64,000 bases of DNA, taken from the NCBI GenBank assembly GCA_963920765.1, contig OY987246.1, forward strand, positions 5,892,501-5,956,500, in the 5' to 3' direction. The notes below the pieces were generated by a model. It was not told where the DNA came from and ran no database searches. It saw only the letters and a program-made list of their open reading frames with translations. Below are positions 1 to 11,082 of this stretch, piece by piece. Positions within the stretch are counted from its first letter, which is position 1; each line of letters begins with the position of its first letter. Source of the DNA: Ulota crispa (Eukaryota; Streptophyta; Bryopsida; Orthotrichales; Orthotrichaceae). The position numbers and the translations under genes are program-made.

Positions 1-564
1 CCATGCAACACTTTTGCGGTAGTATTCGTCGAGGCTCTCAACGTAGGCATTGAACCATTCAGGATTGGACAACGACAGCATGTCTCTGCCCGACTCCCGC
101 ATCATGGTCTCAATCAAGGTGGCAGGTGGCTGCTGTTGAGCGAAAACTAAGTTCAGATGATCCAGGTACTCTTGCACTTTCTGAGGACTCTCACGAGCTG
201 TGCGGTCGATGCCATACTGGTCCAGAAAAGCCTCGTCTCTGTTATCTACCTCGTCGAAGAAGACGTCATCCAGCATGAGTGTCATACCGAAAGAAGTAGA
301 TATTGCTACGAGCCTGTCCATGCTGGTTACTCCGCTGTACACATAGCTAGCAGAGGAAAGGCCTGCACGACAGTACTTGCCGAAGGAACGGATGTTTCCA
401 TAGCGCTCCACGTACCGCTTTACAGCCTTTTCTGCCTCGTGAACGTACTTGGACTGTCGCATTGGAGGCAGGCCTTCTACGATCATGGACAGCAAGGGTG
501 GAAGCAGGTCATCGTCCAAGGTCGCTTCTCCAGCTTGTGATACTGCATCCTTCGACAGCTCCAT
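1..564 (-). CDS. Microbial-type terpene synthase-like (MTPSL) gene, 5' part, cut by window edge
   Basis: An uninterrupted frame of 188 codons runs from ATG at 564 to base 1 without a stop, so the gene continues outside the window. Residues 98-105 read LDDVFFDE, the aspartate-rich DDxxD-type motif that binds magnesium and the prenyl diphosphate in class I terpene synthases; it follows a helix (about 82-97) and precedes a variable acidic loop, as in MTPSL proteins. There is no RRx8W motif or long N-terminal alpha/beta domain, and the motif lies near residue 100, which fits the short microbial-type enzymes rather than typical plant terpene synthases. The NSE/DTE motif would lie beyond the edge. 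The enzyme would be cytosolic and convert farnesyl or geranyl diphosphate to a terpene; the product cannot be told. G+C is higher than the surroundings. No intron is seen in this part. Confidence 0.72.
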   Translation of the reverse strand, partial: MELSKDAVSQAGEATLDDDLLPPLLSMIVEGLPPMRQSKYVHEAEKAVKRYVERYGNIRSFGKYCRAGLSSASYVYSGVTSMDRLVAISTSFGMTLMLDDVFFDEVDNRDEAFLDQYGIDRTARESPQKVQEYLDHLNLVFAQQQPPATLIETMMRESGRDMLSLSNPEWFNAYVESLDEYYRKSVAW

Positions 565-723
565 AGCGACCAGACAAACAATGCGTATCTGGATGCGAAT
601 GTGGATGAGAGAGTGTAGTCTAGAAACAGAAAACAAAGACCACAAGATCTTAATCTGTTGATGCAATAGAATGCACGCAGCACTTGGAGTTCGTCGCTCA
701 CTTCACTCCTATCAGCTCACAGA

Positions 724-746
724 CTCTCTCTCTCTCTCTCTCTCAC
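724..746. repeat. (CT)n microsatellite upstream of the terpene synthase-like gene
   Basis: About eleven CT repeats lie 160 bases upstream of the ATG; read on the gene strand this is a GA tract, common in plant 5' UTRs and promoters and a binding site for BPC/GAGA factors. A regulatory role is inference. Confidence 0.6.
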
Positions 747-1117
747 GCTGGTTCACGCACTCTGCATTGCAACATCACCTTTCCATGCTCGTGTGTGTGC
801 CGTCACGCCAGTTGATCCCTGATCATATTACTTGAATGATAACGCATTGTATGTTCAAGTTCAGGCAATAACTAGTTTGCAATCGTGGGTCTAGAGCTTT
901 CGTTTCTACGGTGTGAACTGAAAAGCCGGATTGGTACTTTCAATCGCAGCATACTCCTTGCTTGTTGGCATGCATCGAATTCCGCACCAAATTCTGCACG
1001 CTGATACGACTGAAAGTTCACACAGAAAGTTCACGGGACGTTGTGAAGTGGAACCCGCAACCACGGTTACCACGCCCTTTCGTCGCTTGTAATTGTCATA
1101 CTCGTCACTGTAAAAAA

Positions 1118-1137
1118 ATATATATATATATATATAC
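1118..1137. repeat. Short TA microsatellite
   Basis: Ten TA repeats after a run of A. It is the smallest of four TA tracts in the window. Confidence 0.8.
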
Positions 1138-1321
1138 TGAAGAATCTGGCACTATCGTTCGGAGCCTTACGTGCACATGCAGGAGTTTGATGTTTGAACT
1201 TTGAAGAGCTTTTCCCCTTCCAACTGCCGAAATGCCGTCTCTGCGTTTAGGTAGCCCCACAGTCCCACACTGAATTCTTGACATTTTGCACTATACAAAT
1301 ATTTAGCGCTTCTAACGCGTT

Positions 1322-1627
1322 ATTCACTTATTCGTTAAATTGGGGAAAACGGAGGTATCATTTTGTACTCCACCTTAAACCCAAAAGTCATCTTAAACCA
1401 GACAGATTTGAAGGTATCAAATTCAGTATGAGCCACTAAGATTTTTTCCTTTGCAAATTCCTCCTCTCAGGTGAGGGCATGTGTACCAAAAAAAATGTTG
1501 TGAGTTTGGTTTCAAACTTTCAGGTGATCACCTAAAACTTTCAAAAGTCCCAAAACCTTCAAAAGTTCCAAAACCTTTGAAAGTCCCAAAATGTATTTTT
1601 TTTGGCTTTTCCCAATTTAACAAATTA
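1322..1627. mobile_element. Family-1 MITE (TTCGTTAAATTGGG tips)
   Basis: Left tip TTCGTTAAATTGGGG and right tip CCCAATTTAACAAA are inverted repeats. The inside shares the phrases 'tactccaccttaaaccc', 'gagccactaagatttttt' and 'cctcctctcaggtgaggg' with the copies at 1.95, 5.2, 22.8 and 54.6 kb. No coding capacity. Confidence 0.7.
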
Positions 1628-1762
1628 CTCTTTTTCTACAATAATTTTCATCAACAAATAAATTTAAAAAGGCTTGACAATAACAATGAAGTTGCGGAAA
1701 AATAAAACAATCTAGCAATGTTCAAGCCGTAGAACATACGGAATTCAAGTACCTAGACCACC

Positions 1763-1884
1763 ATATTCATTAAATTGGGAAAACCAAATTCTTGAGTTGT
1801 ACCATAATGGTCAGTTTAAGACTTTAAGTTGGTCAACTTAATCCCAAAATGTTACAAAATTCCCAATTTAATGAATACAGTGTT
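1763..1884. mobile_element. Family-1 MITE, short form
   Basis: Tips CCATATTCATTAAATTGGG and CCCAATTTAATGAATA pair as inverted repeats around only about 85 bases of unique sequence. Confidence 0.65.
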
Positions 1885-1946
1885 CTAGAGAGTTGCATGC
1901 ATCTTCAAGTAGCCAAGTGATGAGTTGTGAGGTAATTTTCTAAAGA

Positions 1947-2201
1947 ACACCATATTCGTTAATCTGGGAAAAATAGAGGTACCATTTTGTACTCCACCTT
2001 AAACCCAAAAAGTTACCTTACATCAAATTCCAAGGTATCAAATTTGGTTTGAGTCACTAAGATTTTTTCCCTTGCAAATTCCTCCCCTTATTAGAGGGCA
2101 CATGTACAAAAAAATAACCCTAAGCTCAGTTTTAGGAGATCTCCTAAAACCTTGAAAGTCCCAAAATGTACCATTTTTCCCATATTTTTGAATATGGTGT
2201 T
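1947..2201. mobile_element. Family-1 MITE
   Basis: Left tip ACCATATTCGTTAATCTGGG, right tip TTTGAATATGGT; the interior matches the family-1 consensus (actccaccttaaaccc, gagtcactaagatttttt). Confidence 0.65.
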
Positions 2202-2737
2202 AGAGTAAAGCAATATGATTGTCATGGACTCATGGCATCTTCATGGTTGTCAGTTGTCACATTGAAGTGATTGAACCACTTGTCTGTCCATTTGCTTGTA
2301 TGCCCAAAGTGCGCAATGGAGTTCATGCCTCATGTTCCACTTCCATCCGATGTAGTCAACTCATAGTTGACTTCCAAAATTGATAAAAATATACAAAGAA
2401 AACTCACTTTGTACAAGTTGTGATGTTGATGATGACACTCGATGTTAACATGAAGTCAAAATGTGGATTTGAAACCATATCACATAGATCAAAAACCCTT
2501 ATAATGCATTAAAAAACAATAGAGATTGGACACGTCCATGCTTGACATTTGTTTTGTGCATCCGCCTATGTTGCCAAACAACCAAATCTTGCATGAAGTA
2601 AGAACCTTGGGCAAACTAAATGCAATATTTGATGTATGAACTTGAAATTAAGCCAACAAAGCGTGTACGGCCATTATAATGTAAATGGAATTTCTCTTTA
2701 TGTACCCCAAGCACCAACCAGAAGCTTGAAATGCGTT

Positions 2738-2837
2738 ATTCATTAAATTGGGAAAAAGTGACATTTTGGGACTTTTGAATTTTATAAACATAAAATACAA
2801 AAGTCCCAAATTGTCACTTTTTCCCAATTTAATGAAT
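2738..2837. mobile_element. Family-1 mini-palindrome with 9-base target duplication
   Basis: A 100-base near-perfect palindrome from ATTCATTAAATTGGG to CCCAATTTAATGAAT. It is flanked on both sides by AAATGCGTT (2729-2737 and 2838-2846), a clean 9-base direct repeat that looks like a target-site duplication. Nine-base duplications are typical of Mutator-like elements. Confidence 0.75.
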
Positions 2838-3274
2838 AAATGCGTTTCAACTTTCAAGTAGTACGACCTCTACTGGCTAACTCAGACTTGGTCGAGCAAG
2901 AGTTTCACCAAAATAGCATCTAAGTATTATTATATATTACACTAAAAGGGCTGCCTGTTATGTGGGAGAGCAAGCCATGTGAGGCTGTGAACGTCATTTG
3001 AAATCACTGATCTCCGATCTACACGCTCTCCTGGAACGTGGCAACTACTCCCCCAAAAGTGAGCACCTGAAACCGATGCCTTCTTATTCAGCCCTAGAAT
3101 AGAACGCCCATATTAAAAAAACATTGAAAATTTACCGAAATAGCATGCACGTGACAACTGCCACAGTAAGTCAGTAACAGACGTCGATCCCGTTTCCAGA
3201 GCCATGGAATACTATTGACATAGCTCACTTGACCATGATTTTACTTGGTGCATCGTCTTGAGACTGCGCTCTCC

Positions 3275-3415
3275 TAAGGTAGGAGGCTTGAATTCCGCTC
3301 AAGTTCTAATTGCGTTTGCAGTTTAGGGATGCATAATATTTCTCTTTGAATATCTATGACTGCCATTGATGAGTTAGGTAGGCTTAGATGGTCGATTTAT
3401 GGACCTCCTACTTTA
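3275..3415. mobile_element. Family-3 MITE (TAAGGTAGGAGGC tips)
   Basis: Left tip TAAGGTAGGAGGCTTGAATT and right tip GGACCTCCTACTTTA are inverted repeats. Related tips recur at 18.4, 22.6, 27.7, 34.9, 36.8, 51.1 and 59.4 kb. Confidence 0.6.
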
Positions 3416-3595
3416 TACAAAACTGGTATTCAAGTGCTCAATTACATTGGTGAGTGGAATGGATTTTTGCACATGAACCCCTAAATGGCCCTTGGGATCT
3501 AGACTTACAGATACGTTTCATATAATACTATTGTTAAAGTAAAGCCCCTACCATGTTTGTGCACTGGAAATAGACTAATAGCCGCGTTCCCTAAT

Positions 3596-3713
3596 ACACG
3601 TAGCTGTACACTCTGCACTCCGACATACGGCCACAGAGGGCGTTCGGAACGTTTACACGTAGCTGTACACTCTGCACTCCGACATACGGCCACAGAGGGC
3701 GTTCGGAACGTTT
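3596..3713. repeat. Exact tandem duplication of a 59-base unit
   Basis: Two identical 59-base copies (3596-3654, 3655-3713) start with acacgtagctgtacactctg. The second runs directly into AAGGGTTAA, the right tip of a TTAA-type element, so the tandem unit probably belongs to a degenerate element whose left end is not visible. Confidence 0.85.
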
Positions 3714-3799
3714 AAGGGTTAAATATCGAATTCTGGGGGGGGTGTGGAAGCATCTTTCCAGCACGTCTTGGTACGTATGAAGAACATTTTTAAACATAA

Positions 3800-5195
3800 A
3801 CAGCATGTTGGTTAAAGTGGTTGTCTTTCATTTGATGGTTCGAAACTTGAAATGATTGCCTGGGGGGAGGGGGCTGAGCCAAAAAAGCGCTTAGAGTTGG
3901 GGAGGCGGAAGGAGCAGGGTTCCTTGTTTTGGTAGAACGACCTGCACTCCATAGCAAGGTTTTTTTTTTTTTTTTGTATTTTCCTTGGTAGAGTGACACA
4001 CACCCCACAATGCCAGCAAGTAAGGAAAATTTGGACAGAATTCGATAGAGTTAATGACAAGTGCATGTTCACTCACCAAATTTATTGATAGGGGGTTCAA
4101 ATATCTCAAATAAACAGCAAACAATTGGTCGTGAACGAGTGGTTGTTCACTGGTGAATATGCAATCATGATCCCTATTCTCTAAGAGGTTGTTGTGGCTT
4201 GTTCACAAAGTGACTTGGTCAAATTTTTCACAAATCTTATTCACGTGAGCAATTTTGTTGCAAAATGCCATATTTGAAACCCCCTAATGTGTCTATTAGT
4301 AGCTTTCATGTTTCACCTACAATTTGGCAAACCTGATGCTAAGTAAGGGAGGGATTTGGCAACTTCATCCATTTTTTCATTGAATTTTTTTAGGGTTACG
4401 GTCACCAATTGGGTTTTGACCTTTTGAGGTAACATTTAAGCAAATTATTGGCAAGAAAATTTTCCTTGCCCCAAAGTGCACTCATGTTAGGAAAAATTGG
4501 CTAAAATTGGAAAGAATGAATAGCATGTGCAAGTTCATCCAAAAAAACTACTAATGTAATCTACTTTCATCCAAAATTTGGCAGATTGGGTATTTTCTCA
4601 AGGAGGGATTTGGCAAACTCATCCACTTTTTCACTAAAATTTCTTAGTGTAATGGGAGCCAGAGAGAGTTTAAGGTAAGATTTGGGCAAAAAAATTGCCA
4701 AATAAAGAACCCTAGGAAGCCTAGGAAGGAGTGCTGGAGAGAAAATTGTGAACAATGTGCATGGGTGTGTACTATAATTGTTTTTCTATTTTGCACTTCA
4801 AAGTTCAAACCTTCACTAGGCTTTTTTTTCTTAGTACATCAATTCTGCTGAATTGGCAATATACCACTACTTTGGCATTACATGTGCGTAGTTCAAATCA
4901 CACATCCTAAATCCAAAATCTATTCAACTCTTAGTTTGTTGACTAAGATTAGATCTTGTGAAGATGTATCACGACTTTTGGCTCAAGAATAGCTTCCATT
5001 TAATGAAATTGATTTATCACTTTCTTCTTGCCCATATGAATATAGGGTGCAAAATGTTTCTATTTATCAAAACTTGCATTGACAATCACTAGCAATTATG
5101 TTTGTTTTCACTTTGATGGAGAAACTTGTGAAATGACTTCCAAAGTAGACAAATTAATGGGTCTCAAATTTTCAATTGTTGAAACTATTAGTTCC
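3800..5195. other. No gene seen
   Basis: AT-rich sequence with a 17-base poly-T run near 3960. The open frames here are short, overlap on both strands and show no splice chain or recognisable motif. Confidence 0.5.
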
Positions 5196-5202
5196 AACGG
5201 CA

Positions 5203-5461
5203 TGTTCGTTAAATTGGGAAAATGAAGGTACCATTTTGTACTCCACCTTTAACCCAAAAAGTTACCTTAAACCAAATTCAAAGGTATTAGATTCAATCTG
5301 AGCCACTAAGATTTTTTCCCTCAAAAATTCCTCCTCTCAAGTGAGGGCAATCAGGGCACATGTACCAAAAAAAACATTGGAGCTCAGATTAAGATGACCA
5401 CCTTAATCCTTCAAAAGTCCTAAAATGTACTCTTTTTCCCAATTTAACGAATATGGTGTTA
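5203..5461. mobile_element. Family-1 MITE
   Basis: Tips TTCGTTAAATTGGGAAAA and TTTTCCCAATTTAACGAA are almost perfect inverted repeats; the outer bases extend the repeat as CAT(G/A) on both sides. The interior is the typical family-1 core. Confidence 0.75.
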
Positions 5462-7003
5462 TTCCTTCAAAATGAGAAACAAACCTTGAAATTACATCCA
5501 AAGTAGACAAATCATTATCTCATGTTTAACTAGTCATGTTCGTAAATATCAAATAACAATCTACAAGCATTGTTGTAAGGGTTTGCAAACATTTAAAAAT
5601 ACATGCAAGACCTCTCCATATTTAGGTCCACGTAGAAAGGCCATAATTACATGAGTTCATAACTGGATAAAAATGTTAATAATTGAGTCTCTAGCAAGGT
5701 TGTTACTTTGGCCTCAAGGTGACTTTGGGCTGTCGGATAGCATAGTCGGACCACCCAAACAGAATTAAATGTACGAATGCAAAACTTGCAAATATACCGA
5801 TAAATTCCATGAAAATGTACACTAAAAAAAATTTAATGGAAAAATGGGATACCATGTTTTGCGACTATTGCATTATAGCTTAACCATAAACAACTGTCTA
5901 GAAGGAAAATTTTTGATATTCATAAAAAGGATAGACTCTAGTTCCTCCAAAACCACCCTTTAGTTTTATACATGGTACCATTTCTCATGGAATATTCCAA
6001 ATTTTGCAAACTTTGCAATCACGGGACAAGCAGGAAGGAGACAATTCTGGAGAAATATGTGCCACATGCAGCCATGTCCAGAGCATGGTTAGGTTTTGAG
6101 AAAAGCGAATCAGCCATGTACGAACCCAAACATTTTAAAACTCTCAAATTTCTGTAGCTCAAATGATATAATCTGCCAGCAAGTGACGTGGCAAACCGGC
6201 ATACAACCAGTTGGGCTCTCAAGGCATGACCTCACCATGCCCTAACCCTAATTTACAACCAGTCCATGTCGCCACTCAATAGCCAATCAGCAAGGTGCAT
6301 CTTTATTAGACAATATCAACAACATTGTCTCATTGTTTGGGGACTGACCAGACTAAAAAGAGCCCCACTCCATCAAGCTCTCCTGCTCTTAAAAAACTCC
6401 TCCAGAAGTTTGTAATTTCTCTGTGGAAAAGGTACAAAAGTACGTGAGTCTCAAGTAAAAATGAATATGGCATGATACAATGCTTGAGTCCTCACTAAAA
6501 ACTAAGATCTCTCAAATGTGTTAAGCTCTTTGGAGGTCTAGAAAAAGCCCTACTGAATGCTATTGAATTTCTAGCAAGGAAACCATATACAACGTTCCGG
6601 TTATCTAACTCTGCGCACAAGCAAACCCTTTGATGACACGATTACAGCACAAGAGGCACATCAAGGCCATAGCAAAACAAAGTCTTTACATGCGGTAAAC
6701 AAAGAAGAACAAAAAATTGAGTCCACGGAATGAAATATCAAGAACGCATTTGCAACATAGACTAAATGGGGAAGTGGAAGCAATGGAGGTGAGAAAGAAT
6801 ATCTATGAAACTTTCCATCATAAACTCTTTCTAGAGCACATGTGTGGAACCAACTATGGTTTGTCGGTCCGACTCAATAAGATTTCTTATCACCATACGA
6901 AGAATTTACTCTTCTTTGATTAAAACTTCTTTCTCTTTGTAGCAAATGGGTTAAGTGAACGGCACGAAGTAGGAAACGTTGTCCTTATCACAATTTACCT
7001 TTC

Positions 7004-10000
7004 CAAACAAATTGCCCAAAATCAAACTTTGTCTAGCATGATCGTCTCCTCCAGGACAGCGTTACTTATTACGTGCCATCAACTCAACCCATTTGCCATA
7101 AAGACAAAGGAAATCAAATCAAAGAGGAGTAAATTCTGAGTATAATGATAAAAAATCTTACTAAGTCAGACCAACTAACCGGGAATTTGCATGACAAAAC
7201 TCGGTAGGCACCCCAACTCTGCAGGATTTTGCTCCACTCGACCCAAAATTTGCTCTTCTTTAATTGGAATTTCCCTCTCGTTGTCAACCAGAATTGTAAA
7301 TCGTTTGGAATTATCCACTGCCCCTGAACCATGCTGACATTTGTCACTAATTGGGTAATCTAGACTGGCAAAAATTCTGGTATGATACCAAGGGGTCTTT
7401 TGCCACTGTTTGAACAGGTTACGTAAGCTACTCAAACCAGTCTTGTTTACATCTTGGCCCCTTTCACCTGCAAAATGCCATTGAAAAAACTTGAGAGACA
7501 AGTACAACACAGAATCGTAACTTTCCGAGTTGAAAAAATGAAAAACCGAAAAATCACCATGTTTTCCTGGCACAGCTCGAGAAAACTACACAACAAACTA
7601 GTAGCCAGGAGTGACAGGAAAAACAACAAAAGCAGAAAAAAAGTGCAGGAATGGTGCTCACTGGATGCAACGAAGAGCACATGGACTGTACAAAGATGCG
7701 AAATCCTTCAAAACCTTCTGTGCAGACAAGCCATGATAACCATCTGAAAATGCTCCGAAAAAGGTACCGAGAACATGTCTATCCAGAACAGAGCTTTGCC
7801 TTCCTTCAGCTTCGGCAAAGTTTCCTCCAAGATCATTAGCAATTGCCATTGAAGAGGCCATGTTCAAAGCTTGCCCTCTCATGGCCTTTCCGTGTACGCT
7901 TGGCACGATTGATTCCCATTCCGAAGTTTGGTACTGAACAGAATGACTGGGGTCCAGGGTTGACGAGTGTCAAACAACATCAAATGCTTTTTTGTGGAGA
8001 CGCAAAATTCGTAAGAGCCATCGTGATCAGCTCGTGCAAATGATGAAATCTCTTCAGTGGCACCGGCATGATTCAAGTAGCCTGCTGTGCTACCAACTCC
8101 TGAAACTCTTGCTATTACAGAGGTGTTGGAATTTTGAACTAAATGTTCTGAACTTGTAGATGAGCTCCTCGAATGATCTGCCACAAATCCATGCTTCACT
8201 CTGAAGTCCAGGAGAGATACTTCTCTCGACCCAGCCAGTAGAAATATCTTTGGATGCCACGCATACTCACACTGCCACCACTCAAATGGATTTCGGACTG
8301 GAAGGGGTTTTGTTTTTTTCTTGTGCATTGCTATTCTGGATCTTGGTTTGCCGACCCGTCTCGTTCGAACAGAAAATAGCGTCGACGAGTTCAATTACTG
8401 AGGAACGTTGTATGAAGCTTAAGCATTGAGATCATTGGTAGACCAACCACGCTGGAGGTCGATTATAAGAACATCTCTAGTTTCCAGAACCACCGCTGAT
8501 TCACCTTGCATATGCTGATTCCAAGCTACCTGCCAGGGAAAATCACGTTAGAGTGTTAGAAAAGTCAATGCGATTAAGTGACCGGTGACTCGACAAACCT
8601 CTCATTACAGCAAACAGAAGAATAAAATAATGTAATGAAGAGGTCAACAACGGTCTGCAATTGTGACGAGACAGAATGAGTCACTTCTTTCATAACAACT
8701 CTTAAGTACTCATAAAAAGCATCACAATTGACGGTACATGATGAGCAGGTCAGAGTGATTACATGAGACACCCGTTTTCAAAAATCAAAAATTACCTGTT
8801 GTGGGAAGTGCAAATTTGATCTCTAATCCCTGTTACAAGATTAAACGGATTGGCAGAATCTCTAGATAAGCATGTGTTCGAAAAAAAAGTGACAGCTCTA
8901 TTACGTTGGAAACTACGATGAAAGGAATCCCACCCACAGTATGAATATTTTATGTCCAACTAGCTTCTTTTGAACAGAACCGTGTGTCAATACATCTGGC
9001 TGTGACAAAACAAAGGTATCATTACCTCTTGCAAGAATCTCATAAGGGTATCTCAACACTAGCAATAACCCTATCTAAGTAACGCTTACATCGAAATTGT
9101 GAATCCAGTTACTAATACAACAATATGATTCCATAGCAAAATTTGAGGTCAAGTAGGCCAAAAAAATCCATGTTACAGCAGTTGAGATCACCTAAGGATA
9201 ACATTAAGAGCACCTCTTGATTTGCTGTGAGAAGCTGCACCTTGTAAAATGAGCGCGCTGCTACCAGAAATCCACTATCAGGATCCCATGGATCTTTTCT
9301 TACTGCTGACAGCTGCAAGCGTAAGGACTTCGTTCCTTTTCAAGCAAGCCACACAATATAATACCACCACGAGATTAATAATGAGAGCGCTCCTAAACAA
9401 TCCCTCAATTGTGTAGTCATTAAGGAAATTCCTTCTTCATGCAGAACATTTCATGACTATACAACTAGAGAACAGCAGGTGTGCAACAATAGCTACACCC
9501 TTACCAATATACAATCACTCTAAATCATGTCCATTAGCACCTCAAAATCTACCGTTTGTACTAAGACTAGCATGGATACCTTAAATAGAGTTTGCCGTAG
9601 CAAAATGGAAGAGCTTTGTAAGGAATGATGGGACATAGCATTGGTAAACACATGCTACTTCTTGTGTGTTTCCCTACAGCAAAGCGTACCGCCAACGCAA
9701 TCTGCACCATGACTTGTAGGAAAAAATAATGCATTATCTCCATCTTTACACTGGCAACATACGCACCCCACATAAAGAACTTCAGATATAAAGGACTGAC
9801 CAAGCTGTTATCACTTCCAGTCACATACAAGATGCACTTTAACACCAAAGACATATTGCAGCACCTAATTCTGAAGGCAAATACCTCCACAAGCTGCAAG
9901 CGGTTGCCAAGAATTTGAGAGTTGCAGGCACTCAAGGCATTCCTTGACACAATGTCCTCTTGTAGGTGCTCTTCGAACAAATCTTTAGGAACATACGCAT

Positions 10001-10302
10001 CCCTTGGAAATGACAAAAATTCCTCTTTTTGCTGCACACATTTAATTTGAAATGCATTTAGAAAGAGCAGGAGCAACTTCAAACTCCAGCTCAGCATCAA
10101 ACTACGTAAGTAGCTCGCAAGTTGATATCGTATTATCTGAAAAAAAAAGTTGCTAAGGCATGGAGTGAATTCAAAGAGTGTACTTCATCTAGTTTACCTT
10201 GAAAACGCTTGGCATGAAGCTCTCAAATAGTGGGAGAGGGCTACCCATAGAGAAAAGCCGCTGCAGCGTTCCAATTCCATTGAATTGCAAAAGGCCCACT
10301 AC
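7004..10302 (-). pseudogene. TAF1C/RRN6-like RNA polymerase I factor, copy A (two in-frame stops)
   Basis: A chain of exons with GT-AG borders is open: 10298-10198 (ends SPLPLFESFMPSVFK), 10031-9885 (LSFPRDAYVPKDLFEEHLQ), 9312-9214 (DPWDPDSGFLVAARSFYKV), 8529-7935, 7467-7180, and perhaps 7063-7004. The 8529-7935 exon holds the recognisable part, QCEYAWHPKIFLLAGSREV and HLMLFDTRQPWTPV, typical of beta-propeller blades in plant TAF1C/RRN6-like proteins, which help TBP recruit RNA polymerase I to rDNA. In this exon TAA stops lie at 8419-8421 and 8395-8397; copy B reads through both sites (NARASYNIPQPLN). No start exon is seen upstream of 10302. Family assignment rests on remembered motif shape; another propeller protein is possible. 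Confidence 0.5.
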
Positions 10303-10617
10303 AAGACATAAAATGCAAGCAAGTGGTCAAAAACAGCAACATCTGGTGCTCAAGCAAAGCCAACAAGATCATCCTCCACAAAAATTCAACTAGAATGAAG
10401 TTCACTCACATGAAATTGTAGCGGTACCAGTGAGAACTTGCAAAGCAGCAAACACGGAGCCAATACACCAGGGCGCTCCTTTGCCTTGCCATAGCTCCAT
10501 TGTTCACTCCTATCCGCTCCTCCTTGTGAACTTTACAGAGATCCTTTACTCCCACTTGCTCCTATGTGTGAAATCTACAAGGCCAATCCTAATCTTGAGA
10601 GACACAATTATGGTGCC

Positions 10618-10775
10618 TCTAATTGCGCCTAAACAACAACAGCGGTGTTCATTTCAAAAAATACAGTTTCACATCACCAAACCTAGTGGAGAATGCTAGG
10701 AAGAAAAGTGGGAAGCCAATTCGCCAAGACACAACATCCAACAAAATCTGAAACCCCCTCGTATTGCACACTAAC
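10618..10775. repeat. Third copy of a TNL-upstream segment
   Basis: This piece matches about 16985-17135 in copy A and 47930-48085 in copy B (shared phrases such as 'gtgggaagcca' and 'cgaaaccccctc'). It lies between the TAF1C-like gene and the 3' end of the TNL gene, where no TNL 5' region should be, so it looks like the remnant of a further TNL unit. Confidence 0.65.
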
Positions 10776-10855
10776 GTTTAAAAACCAACCAATTTGTGAC
10801 TAATTTAGTAATACTAAGGGATATCACAAATTTAAAAATATACACATAACCACAA

Positions 10856-11057
10856 CTATGCATAAACCAAGAAAGGATTTGTAGTTCTCACATTAAAGGT
10901 CAACTCCTCCAAGCTTCCTTTGCTCCAAATGTCACAACTTGGAACGTAACTCCAATACACGTCAAAACAAACTTCATAATAGTCCCTTGTGGTGTCATAG
11001 CAACCTCCACGTGTCACGGCAAGCAAAAATTGTTTGTAATCCTCCACTTGGCTTCAA
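10856..11057 (-). other. Possible displaced C-terminal segment of TNL copy A
   Basis: Just after the LRR stop a second frame opens for about 65 codons (VCFDVYWSYVPSCDI ... EELTFNVRTTNPFLVYA, stop at 10856). Its strand and beta-rich composition would suit a post-LRR domain, but it is out of frame with the LRR exon and there is no room for a normal intron. It could be an old C-terminus cut off by a frameshift, or chance. Confidence 0.25.
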
Positions 11058-11082
11058 TAATGATCCCCTTCAGATTTTCCAC

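Noticed and set aside
6019..6222. 67-codon minus frame kept open in both copies (40584-40787)
   Set aside because: Both copies are recent, so conservation carries little weight; no motif, and its position suits the 3' end of the TAF1C-like unit.
10430..10699. 89-codon plus-strand frame
   Set aside because: Overlaps the third TNL-upstream remnant, whose counterparts are not open in this frame.
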